64,000 bases of DNA from contig NC_061510.1 in the NCBI RefSeq assembly GCF_022539505.1, forward strand, positions 277,532,330 through 277,596,329. Direction: 5' to 3'. Positions 10,641-22,026 of this stretch are shown here, in pieces. Position 1 is the stretch's first letter. Each line of letters starts with the position of its first letter. This DNA comes from Lolium rigidum (Eukaryota; Streptophyta; Magnoliopsida; Poales; Poaceae). The translations under genes were made by a program, and so were the position numbers. Under the pieces are notes generated by a model, which saw nothing but the letters and a program-made list of their open reading frames with translations, did no database searches and had not been told where the DNA came from.

Positions 10641-10735
10641 GCCCAGGCCGGATAATCCGGCCCTAGTTTAGGGCGGATAATCCGGCCGGGCCGGATTTTC
10701 CGGGTCACCGGGGGGCGGATTATCCGGTGTTACGG
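10640..10735. repeat. CCGGATAATCCGG palindrome cluster 2
   Basis: Copies and variants (including CCGGATTTTCCGG and GGATTATCCGG) upstream of the 3' gene leader. 10736-11349, to the end of pol, holds no gene. Confidence 0.8.
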
Positions 10736-11349
10736 AAAATTTCAGAACACCGTCAATCCCGCCTATCTTTAGTTGGTTATTTGCGTACCCATATGTGGTG
10801 CAATAAACTATCACCTCACATATAAGATGCATATTTACCAATAAGATGGGGCAACCTAGATCATCCGACCGAGAAACCTCAAACTCCAAGTTTTTACCAA
10901 ACATGACAAATGAGCAAGATGGAAATGGCTTATAGATGAGTGTAGGCTTGGGTTTAGAAGACACAAACTGTTAATGGTACATGATCACTCAAGTTTGCAA
11001 GATATGAGCAAATAAGGCCAAACTAGAGTGATTTCCCATAAGAACATGGAGTTGTCAAATAAAAGGCGATAAGATCCAAATAACTCCAACTCTTCACAAA
11101 GAAGAGTGTGGTGGCCTAGGCCACCATATATGAGTGTGATGGTATGGCACCGCGAAGATATATCTTGGGTCCAAACCAATACTCATCATTGAAGCTCACA
11201 TATCAACATATGATATAAAGAGAATGATTTTTTAATGTTGGCATTATGGGGGGAGGGATAGCTCAATAATTTAAACCGCACTCCCCCTATTTCCATGCCC
11301 ACATCTAAACCAAATAAAGTTTTGAGACAAAGGTGTGTTTGCAAGATGG

Positions 11350-14246
11350 TCAAGCTATACTCCTTGAATCAATGATATTTATCTCATTCCTCAAATAAGT
11401 GAACCTTGCTTCATCAAGAGGCTTCGTGAATATATCGGCAAGTTGATCTTTGGTTGGAACATAGATAAGCTCAATATCACCACGGGCAACATGATCCCTA
11501 ATGAAATGATTCCGGATCTCAATATGCTTCGTTCTTGAATGTTGCACCGGATTATAGGCAATATTGATGGCACTTTCATTGTCACATAATAGAGGCACTT
11601 TGTCACAAATGACACCGTATTCCTTTAAAGTTTGCCTCATCCATAACAATTGAGTGCATCCACTTGCGGCGGCAACATATTTGGCTTCGGCGGTGGAGAG
11701 AGATATACAATTTTGCTTCTTAGAAGACCAACACACCAAGGACCTACCAAGGAATTGGCAAGCCCCGGAAGTTGATTTCCTATCATCCTTGTCACCCGCC
11801 CAATCCGCATCGGTATAACCATTGAGAATAAAACTTGAGCCTTTGGGGTACCAAATACCATATCTTGGGGTATCAACCAAATATCGAAAGATTCTTTTGA
11901 GAGCCATCATGTGGCTCTCCTTAGGAGAAGCTTGATACCTTGCACACACACCAACACTCAACACTATGTCCGGTCTAGATGCACAAAGGTAAAGCAAGGA
12001 TCCAATCATGGAGCAATATACCTTTTGATCCACCTCTTTACCATTGGGATCTAGAGCAAGATGACATTTGGTAACCATAGGAGTGGCCACACCTTTCATC
12101 TCGGTCATCTTGAACCTCTTGAGCATGTCTTGGAGATATTTTGCTTGGTTGATGAAGGTTCCTTCCCTCAATTGCTTGACCTCAAAACCAAGGAAGAACT
12201 TCATCTCTCCCATCATAGACATCTCAAACCTATCGGTCATAAGCTTTGAGAATTCATCATTGAAAGCTTTGTTAGTAGAGCCAAATATAATATCATCACC
12301 ATATAATTGGCAAACGAAAAGCTCCCCATTGACCCTCTTAGTAAAAAGAGTGGGGTCGATTAGCCCAACATCAAACCCACGGTCTACCAACAATTCCTTA
12401 AGGTGCTCGTACCAAGCTCTAGGAGCTTGTTTGAGACCATAAAGTGCTTTATCAAGCTTGTATACATGGTTAGGAAAGTTGAGATCCTCGAACCCCGGGG
12501 GTTGCTTAACATAAACCTCTTCATGCAAAGGGCCATTAAGAAAAGCACTTTTCACATCCATTTGTTGTAACTTAAAGTTATGATGCGAAGCATAAGCAAG
12601 AAGGATACGGATGGACTCAAGGCGAGCCACGGGAGCATAGGTTTCTCCAAAGTCAATTCCCTCAACTTGAGAGAACCCTTGAGCCACCAATCTTGCCTTG
12701 TTCCTCACAACATTTCCAAACTCATCTTGCTTGTTCTTGAAAATCCATTTAGTGCCTATAATATTGCGGCACTCCTTTGGCTTCTTTACTAAAGTCCACA
12801 CTTTGTTGCGCTTGAAGTTGTTGAGTTCTTCATGCATAGCTTCCAACCAATCCGAATCTTCAAGGGCTTCAAATACTTTCTTGGGTTCCACTAAGGAGAT
12901 ATAAGCATGATGATGGCTAAAGTTCGCCAATTGCCTTCTTGTGGAAACCTTTGCCCTTACATCACCAAGAACCTTGTCATGAGTGTGTCCACGAAGTTCG
13001 AGGTTCCTTTCTCTTCTTGCTAGACGACGGGCCTCGATCTCCTCCTTGGTCTTTCTAGGCCTTGGAGGTGTCACTTGATCAACTTGATCATTTGGGTCCC
13101 CGTCTTGACCTTGAACTTGAGCTTCCTCAATTGCTTGGGGTTGCTCAATCTCATGTGCTTGATCTTGAACAATATTCGGAGAAGGGAAAGAGTTGATTGG
13201 ATCCTCATTGGAGCCATTATGAATGCTTGGTTGATCTTGACCTTGATCTTGTCCTTGATCTTGCACACAAGAGGGAGGGTCTTGTTCTTGTTCTTGGGTT
13301 GGTGCATCATTTGCTTCACTAGGTAGGGTTTGTTGATGTAGAGAAGATGAGGGCTCCACCGTGGTAGAGCATAGTTCTTCCCGAGACGCCACACCGTGTC
13401 CCTCAATGGGGCGGAAAAATCCCACACCCATTCTTACTATGGCATCTTGAGGTATTTCATCACCTGCACAAACATCAACTTGCCCCACTTGGGAGCCATC
13501 ATTTTCTTCGAACTTCACACTACAAGATTCAATGATAATCCCGGAGGATACATCAAAGATTCTATAAGTGTGAGATTCGGCACCGTAACCAACAAATATA
13601 CCCTCCAAAGCTTTAGGAGCAAATTTAGACAAACGAACTCCTTTGATTTTGTAGAAACACTTACACCCGAACACCTTGAAGTATGAGATATTAGGCTTGT
13701 TCCCGGTGAGTATTTCATATGGAGTCTTGTTCAAGCCCTTGCGGAGATAGAGCCGGTTAGAGGAGTGGCAAGCGGTGGAGATGGCTTCCACCCAAAAGTT
13801 ATAGCGGGATTTATATTCCGCCATCATAGATCTTGCCATATCCATAAGAGTCCGATTCTTCCTCTCCGCAACACCATTTTGTTGAGGGGTGTAAGCAGAC
13901 GGAATATTGATGTCGAATCCCCTCATCACTAAGAAAATCATTGAGTGTATAGTTCTTGAACTCGGAGCCGTTGTCACTTCTTATTGCCATAATGAGGAGG
14001 TTGTGTTGGCGTTGCACCTCGGTAGCAAAGTCAATGAATATTTGTTGAGTCTCATCTTTCGTCTTGAGAAAGTAGACCCAAGTGTATCTTGAGTAGTCAT
14101 CAACAATCACCAAGCAATGTTTCTTCGCACCAAGACTTGTATGAGTAACGGGACCAAAGAGATCCACATGAAGGAGCTCCAAGATCCTCTTGGAAGAGAT
14201 GATAGTCTTGCTTGGATGCGGAGAGTCATGCATTTTTCCTTCAACA
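11350..14246 (-). pseudogene. Sirevirus pol: integrase core, reverse transcriptase, RNase H
   Basis: Integrase core 14233-13811 has Asp in LLHVDLFGP and Asp in RSDNGSEFK. One extra base near 13920 shifts frame, and the 13977-11350 frame carries the catalytic Glu (NGVAERKNR). Reverse transcriptase of the copia type follows ([39 protein letters not shown]). Its active site reads YGDD where copia enzymes usually have YVDD. RNase H follows ([44 protein letters not shown]) and the frame stops at 11350. This copies RNA to DNA and integrates it. The gene is split from its N-terminal part by the LARD inserted at 14251/27879, inside the CRACV-EGKMHDS stretch that links the GAG-pre-integrase domain to the integrase core. 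Confidence 0.93.
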
Positions 14247-14251
14247 CAAGC
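14247..14251. repeat. Target-site duplication of the LARD (left)
   Basis: CAAGC, repeated at 27879-27883 right of the element. Confidence 0.93.
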
Positions 14252-17200
14252 TGTGGGGACCCCGGACTAATGGTCCGAAATTCCCTGTTATGTATACAGT
14301 TCACGATCCCATGATCAGTGCGCCGTGAACACATAACCGAACTGATATCAAATTACACCATCCAATTACAAAGCGGAATAAGAAAATTACAACATGGTCA
14401 CATGACCGATAATTACATAGTAGCCTCGAAGGGCCTAACTAAACATCGAGTAGCATCATCACTTCAGCGACGCAGTACCCAAGTCATCTGCCATAACCCT
14501 ACGAGCAGCGAGCGGGAAGACGTTCCTAGCTCGCATAGACGTCGCCAACTCCTTCTTCATCTGTCGAACTCCTTCAATTCTGGCCAAGTAAATAGCCAGG
14601 GACAAAGCCATGAGTACATTTGAATTGTACTCGCAAACCATCAAGAAAGGTGCTAACAATGCTAACTAAAAGAGACAAGAGAGGAAGAATAGTTTCTCTT
14701 GTGGATAAAGCATGTGAAAGAGAATCAGTTTCTCTTGTGGATATAGCATGCCGGCATCTCAAGTGATGCGGACACTATGGTGTACTCATGGTATCTCTAT
14801 ATCTCCGTTGAAGAAGATACTTCAAAAGATAGACTACGACATCTTTATATCTTTAAAGAAGAGGTAGCGTTCGGCATCTCAATTGATGCGGACGCGATGG
14901 AAGTCCTATGACATCTCTATATCTTTATTGAAGAAGAGTTCCTCTACATGAAAACACTAGGAAGGGTCACCCAATTTTGTTTCATTTTCCTCAACCATCT
15001 CCACATGGTCGGCACAACATCTTTCCCGTACCCTTCCGGTACTTCCAACACACGCATTTCCTTTGGAAATCATTTTCAAAACCAAAACTCGACACGACTC
15101 GGTAACGGCCATCCCAACCGTCCATGACCGCGGACACGGCTATTCGAATAGTTTTAACTCCGCGAGTGTGCGCACTTTCCCCACAAGAACCGATAAATCC
15201 GCCGGGATCATCCCCGGTTCGACATACAAAAGTATGCGAGACTCGGATAATCGGTCATAGTCCTTCGCCTGTCTCCCTTGACAAGAGTCCTTCCCTGCGG
15301 GCTTACCCCTTCCCGGCACCCCGGCGGCATACCTCCTTTTGAGCGTATCTCCGGCGCCATGACGGAAGACCCTCGGTAATCGTCCGGCTGCAAGTTAATG
15401 CGAGTGTATTGCCTCCTTCGGAGCGCAACCCGGTGTCGGAGGTCATCGCGACCCTCCTAGAGAGTTGTGAAGGTGGCTCATGCCAATTTCAACAGACGTC
15501 AGACTAAGCCCGTACCCACTTTGGATAATGTGGTTGCGCTGTGTAATTGTTCCGGGCGAATACAAAGAACCATGTGTCGTTTTTCTCAAAAAACCAAGTC
15601 ACACCCACACTTTCCTTTTTCCAACCAACTTTGTCAAGGTCCTTTTCTTTCAAAAACCATACGCTTGGGTAAGGTTGCCTCACCCAAGGTTTTCATAAAC
15701 ATTTACAACAAGGTAAACCTTGAGGGGTTCCCAACCTATAGTTTCATGAGTTGAACTAGTATTGCACTACGGCCGAGATGAGAGTCATCCCGCCATAGAT
15801 GAGGTATGAAGGGGTAGTGGAGTGGATCATACTTGCTTAAGGTAAGCATGTATTATGACAACACAAGGAGGAATATACTCTCAGATTTGTGGTGCTAACT
15901 ACACAACTTAGATAGTGGAGTGTCACTATCCAACATATTCTCCAAGATGGTACACGGCATACTCCTCTCAAGTTGAGAATACACCAAGATCATGACAATG
16001 ATACCTCTATACTACAAATGGGGTGGGTGTGGTGTAAGTTACTATCTTGAGATGGAACATTCTCAAGTTGAGCATACAAGATAACCAAGTGGGATAGCAC
16101 GGCCATGCTACCATGCATCCCATAACACAAGGACAAATAGTGGAGCATCACCACTAGGGAGTACCCCACTTGCAAACACACATAGATGACATAAATAGAG
16201 ATAATAACACACATAGAATGAAGGTGCTTTGAACATCAACAAATGACATCCAACTAGACACCGGATCAGAGATCAAAAGATGGCTTGCCTTGGTTGGCTT
16301 AATTGTCCCTGGACTTCTTCAACTTCATCAATATAAGAATCCCGTCAATATAAATAAAATCCTTGTCCGAACCACTTCTTCTTCTTCTCCGGAATTGTTC
16401 GCATCTACCGTCGGAAAATATAAAAGGAACACAATCAACACATTGTACCAACAAAACAACATTCAACAAACAACAATCAATAGCTAAGTACTCTACTAAG
16501 GTCTTAACATACAAAAGGCCTTATAGTTACTTCAAAACAACTTTTCAAAAGAAAACCCATTTATTTTACTTAATAAAAATATGAGAGCCTCACAAAGTAG
16601 CAATTGCCTCTCCGGTTATCACCATGGCATAATTTAAAAAATCCCCTGGTAGATAATAACAAAAAGAAGACAAGTGCAATGCTTTGGCCTCAAAAACAAA
16701 CATAAAACATTTTTGGAAAAGCTGGACATCATTTTCCTATTGTATTTTGCTTACATAACACTATACCAAAAATAGGAAGTAAACAAGGTACTACTTCTTT
16801 TGAATTATTAAGTAAAACAATAACACTTGGTTTAAGTTGAAAAAGGTTTTGTTTTTCAGGAATAAAACATAGGTTGACCATTTTTATGAAAAAGAGGTGG
16901 TAAAGGGTTTTAAATAAACTAAAAGTTTTGGTTCAACAATTCATGTGACATACATATATTACTAACAGTAACAAATATGCATGAACAGAGACAAACAATA
17001 TTTTTCCTAGATGACCATTAACATAACAAGACCAACACAATTGGATTCATCCAAAACTATTAATCCTACCATTTTAGGAATTACAAATACTAAACAATAA
17101 CCAGAGAACATGTTTAATGCACTATAAATCGTACAAAAATCCTAAAAATACAGGACCAGTGGCATTGGAAAGGTATTAAAATTTGTGAACCAATGCAATT

Positions 17201-20107
17201 GGTTTCACTCGATTCGGAGTAGTAGATCTCGAGATATTCACAAATTGGTGTTACTGGTTCTTCACACATTTTAACAGCAAAAATGAATTTGAAAAGGGGC
17301 GGGAAAAACTGGGCCACGCGGGGGTGCAGCATTGGGCCGGCCCGGGGAGCTTTTCCGGGTGGAGGGTGAAGAAAAAAAGAAAAAGAGAGGAGGGGGGAGC
17401 CGGGCGGGCCAGGCCATGCATGGGCCGACGTGGCCATGCAGGCTCACGGGGCACGTCTCCCTCCTCGATCACGCACGCGTTCGGGAGGCACAGGCGATGG
17501 ACGGGGCGGTCCAGAGACTTACCGGCGGCGGTCGTGGGCGGGTCTGGGCGACGGCGGGGTCAGGGCGGCGTGTAGAGGCGGGTTGGTGGCGACCTGGGGC
17601 GGTGCAGGGGAGGGCTCGGGGGCTTCTTCTCCCGCGCAGCAGCTCGGCCCGAGGTCGTCCTCCTCGCAGCGACGTCCGGGCGAACGGCGGCGGCGGCGTA
17701 CTCCGGCGTTCTCGGGCAGCACGGAGGGGCTAGTTAGGGCTAGCGAGAGGCGGGTGTGGCGTTGGAAAAAAAAAAGGAGAGGGAGAGCAGGGAACGCCGG
17801 GCGAGCTCGGCCTCGATTGTCTCCCTCACGGTGAATATGGCACGGCTTCTCTCCGGCGAGCAGCAGCCAGGTACACGCCTGGGCGCCCTTTGTGAGGTGT
17901 CTGCGGTGGGAGAGGAGTGGTGTGAGGGAAGGGAGTGAGCGGGGGCAGCTTTTATAGGCGAGGGAGAGGCAGCAGGCCGGGGCGGGCGGTGACCGTGGCC
18001 AATCGGGAGGGCGCGCGCGCGGTGGCAGCGACCAATGGAGAGGCGAGGGCTGACGTAGGGCCGGGGCTGGAGCGTGACGTAGGGTGGAGGACGTCAGCAG
18101 GGGTGGTGCACGCGCGGGAAGAGGGGAGGGATCGAGCGGGAAGGTTGCAGCATGCGGGCGGAGGTTCTGGAGGGTGCACGTCTCTCCTGGAGGCTAGGTT
18201 TTGTGTCGATGGGGCTGGGCTGCTCGTCCCTGGGCCGGGGCAGAAGAGAGGGAGGGTCCAGGGAAGATCCAAGGGGTGGGTTTTGGGCCAGGAGGGTGCG
18301 GTTTGGTTGGGTGGTGCATGGGCACATGGCCCGGCCATGCACAAGATAAAAGAGAGAAGGGAGAAGAGAGGGGGGGTAAGGTATTTGGTGGATCAATGTG
18401 AGGGACAAGTTTCTTCATGTGCATGACAAGGCTTTGAACATGGTGTGCAAGATTTTGAAAATATCAAGATAGGGTGAGAAGAACATGGTGATGGTGGTGA
18501 TGGTGAGATCCAAATTGAAGAAAGGTCCAAGGTGTAGATGAAAGGAGTAGTGGGATTATTTGGAAGTATTTGAACAAGTCAAAATGGCTAGCAAGAGTTC
18601 AAGGTTCACCACATAGATATTTTTGGTCGAACATGAAGAGGGGTAGAATCATAGGAAAGCTATGTGATGGTGAAAGGGAATGAAAGGCATAGGTAATGAT
18701 GATAGAGAGTAGATGTGGTTGATGAGCATAAGTCTTAAAAAAATTTAAAGGGATGGGCATCTCTCATTATATGAGAGTTGATCAAAATTTGAAAAGAGAT
18801 TTTATTGAAAAGGTATTTTGAAAATGTTGAGAGTAGCTAGGTAGAACCTAGAGTTTTCAAGATACTCTACTCATCTTATAAAGATAGGTAGGTTTTCCTC
18901 AAAATTCTCAAAGAGCAACCCTTACGCAAGAATTTGCATAGGTACCAAAAATATGTATTTTGTTAAAAGAAAGTAAAAATAAAGTGAAATGATTTTATGG
19001 ATGCATTTTTGGGTTGGAAAGGGAGGGCATGAGGTACCACCCATTTTTCTTAAGTTATATGGGAAAATATTTTGAAAAGCTTTGCTAAAACTAGAAATAG
19101 TTATATGGTCAAAATAGAGAAGAATCTTAAATAGGATTTTTGGTAAATAAAATGTTTTGGGGTAAGTGATCTCAAGGGTAGATGATTACCACATTATGTA
19201 ACAACCATGTACACACTTGGTTTTTGTGGAGATGAAACCTGGATTAAAATAAAAACAATAGGTAAAAGAGGAAGAAGTGATCTAGTGCTAAAATAGTGGA
19301 TAGGGTAGAAAATTAAGTGAATATAAGAATTGTAGGGGTAGATTGGGACATGCAAGACGTGGGAGTTGTAGAGGGTGTTGCATAGATGAGATCCATGCAT
19401 TGAGGTCACCAATAACAGTTCGGGGTGTTTAGATATCAACTGCCAAAGTTTGAACTTTTTAAGCCTGCCAAAAACGAGATTTTTGACTTGGCCTCAAAAC
19501 AGACAAGGATAAATGAGTATAAGAGGGATTTGGTTCAAGGCAAGGATATGGTTGGGAAGTGCTCATGACAGGGTAGGTCTAGGACCAGGTGCATTGCCTT
19601 AGATGGCAAGAGGTAGTTTAATCCAGGGGCTCCAAAATGGGACCTGATAACAGTTTTAGGACTTAGCCAAATTTGTGAGGTAGGGGTTTTGGCTAGGATA
19701 AGAGAGAATGATGCAATAAGGGGGGTTGGATGATCCCAAGTCTTGAACTAAGGAGGAGTTGAGCAAGACTATACCATAAAGAGATGTTTTAAGTAGACTT
19801 ACTCATGTTGTCATGAGTAAGGAGGGTTTGAGGTATTTAAAAAGGAAAACAACTTTTCCTAAGCCACACATGAGTTTTATTAGGTGAGTTTTTGGTTTTA
19901 CCTCTAAAGGTGTTGTTCTTTGGGGTAGCTCAAGACAAAGCTCAACAAGCAGATCAAGGCAATTCATCTACCAAAAGATCAAAGCAACTTATTACAGCAA
20001 ACAGATCAAGACAATTCATCTTAATTAGCGTTTAGAAAAAGTTTTTGTTCCCCCTAATTTTTGTACTAAGAACAACTAAACATGGTTGCAAAATTTGGGG
20101 TGTTACA
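14252..20107 (-). repeat. 3' LTR of the LARD (5856 bp)
   Basis: Pairs with 22027-27878. The two differ at scattered sites, many around CG dinucleotides (for example near 14444-14475, 15080, 15155, 15325, 15360-15380). A TATA-like CTATAAAAGC lies on the minus strand at 17948-17957. Confidence 0.95.
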
Positions 20108-20119
20108 GATCTTCCACCC
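20108..20119 (-). promoter_or_regulatory. Polypurine tract of the LARD
   Basis: GGGTGGAAGATC on the minus strand, adjacent to the 3' LTR. A second AAGGGTGGAAGAC lies inside at 20394-20407. Confidence 0.75.
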
Positions 20120-22010
20120 TTAAAATAATCTCGTCCCGAGATTACTAAGCGTAGGACTAGAGGGGTTGTAAAGTTTAACTAAAGTTAGCCTCCATTCTTC
20201 TATAGACACAAAGTTGTCGAGGAGGTCGTTTCTTCATCTTCTGGGAGACATGATGGATTCCTGCCGATGGCGAGCTTCATGAAGAGGTTGATTACTCCAT
20301 GCAGGTGTTGGATCTGTAGCTTCTTAACGATCCTAGCGGGGTTTCATGATTTCTAGGAGAGTTTGTCAGCTCCAATTTTTAGTGGAAGACGAAGTCTTCC
20401 ACCCTTAAGATTTTTCATCGGGCTTTTGAAAAAAAACTCAGAGCTTCTGCCTTGTAGTCCTGTCTGGGGCTTCTGAAGAAGTCGTCGATCTTCCGTATTT
20501 AGTTGAAGAATCTTCAGGAGGCGATGTGTAGTCCACGACTTCAAGAGGCACTCACGGTGTTTACTAGACCATATAACGCGCGGTAAGTTAGTAAGTCGAT
20601 GAAGCACCTGGTAGGTCTCCATATGAAGCAACAGTTAAGGTCGTCGAAAAAAATCTTGAGGGTCGGGGCTGACTTATACCAGTTAAGAAGTGTGCGGTTA
20701 AACTACACCTAATCTTGAGTCTGGAGGTATCTTCATGAGCTTCACTTGATGAGAACCAGATGCACCATGCAGGGGAACTTGGCTTCGAGGTTGTAGCTTG
20801 TTAGACGGTGTGTTAGAGGGTGGTTTTCAAGAAGATATTCTTGAGGTTAGCGCGATTATGCTCCAAGGTTAGACCAAGTTAGTATGTCTTCTCGCAGAGG
20901 TGCAGTCACTCTTGAAGGTATGGCTTCTTCTTTCTTGGCGTAGTAGAGATGCTCCAGCTGATCTTGAAGATAGTCAGCGTAGATAGGGGTCTGGGTTAGT
21001 TTTTCTGATGGTTGAAAAACAACTGCTAACGTGGTTAGAGTTAGAGCCTTTCGTTAACATATCCAACTAACTAGAAGTTAGCAATACATCGGCGAGGTAG
21101 GTGAGGGTGAAAACATCTTAGGGAGGCTTCCTATGCTGGGTTATCACACTAAAGAGTATTTTTCAGGCCGAAGGATCAAGACAATCATACACACAACAAA
21201 CAGATAAAGGTCACTCAAGGAAGCACACACTAGGGAACTATAAGCAATCATCACACCAAGCAAAACACTCTAAGCATCTAGGGATGCCTAATACGTCGGG
21301 TAGCTCAACCAAAGCGATTGAGTTTGTCCTATCCATCCTATAGGTTTGGGGCTGGTCACATATGTTGGCGTCTTCAACAAGGATTCTCGAAGCAGATGGT
21401 GGTGATGCAGCCTGGTGTTGAGTCGTTGATGTTGAGGCAGAGGCTAAAACTGCGTAGGACTCCTAGTCTCAATATCCTGGGAACGTAAGGTCTTCAGAGG
21501 GGTAGTTGTTGAGGTGCTGCCGAAGTCAAGATCTTCTCGTTGCTGGCCTAAAAATTACTAGTCAAGAAACTGAGGACTTGATCCCTGACGACTGCAAAAA
21601 GTGCAAGTCCACGGAGGAACAAGGTCAGCTCCTCGACAGACTTTGGTGACAACCAAAGACATGACGTTATCATCCCTATATGTGCACACTAAGTCGGCAT
21701 CCAATCTTTAATAGCTGCTGTTGGAGATACATGAGTCTTCCCGAGGGATTGATCCATCTTTGAGTTCCAGTCTCCGGTCAGAGTCGGGGACATCGTCCAA
21801 TATGTAGGTTTGAAGTGGATGAGACAATAGAGTAAGAATTTTCAAACATTTATAAAGCGGAGAGATAAGAAGTTAGAAGTTTTGAAGAAATAAGAGGACT
21901 AGAAGTTATGCTTCCGGTTAAAGAAATAATTTGTTTTGTAAATAGTTTTGCCCAAGTACAAGTTTCCTAACTAACGTCCATGCTAACTAAGGTCTCCTAC
22001 AGTCGGGATA
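20120..22010 (-). other. Non-coding internal region of the LARD
   Basis: No open frame of meaningful length and no recognised protein motif on either strand. The second polypurine-like motif at 20394-20407 is the only clear landmark. The packaging signal would be expected here near 21000-22010. Confidence 0.7.
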
Positions 22011-22022
22011 GCTCTGATACCA
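22011..22022 (-). promoter_or_regulatory. Primer-binding site of the LARD
   Basis: TGGTATCAGAGC on the minus strand, the standard complement of the initiator tRNA-Met 3' end, four bases from the LTR. Confidence 0.92.
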
Positions 22023-22026
22023 GCTC

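Noticed and set aside
17324..18426. Long overlapping open frames on both strands in the LARD LTR (also 25101-26198)
   Set aside because: They lie in a GC-rich part of a non-coding LTR, overlap in several frames, lack known motifs and differ between the two LTRs by frame-breaking indels.
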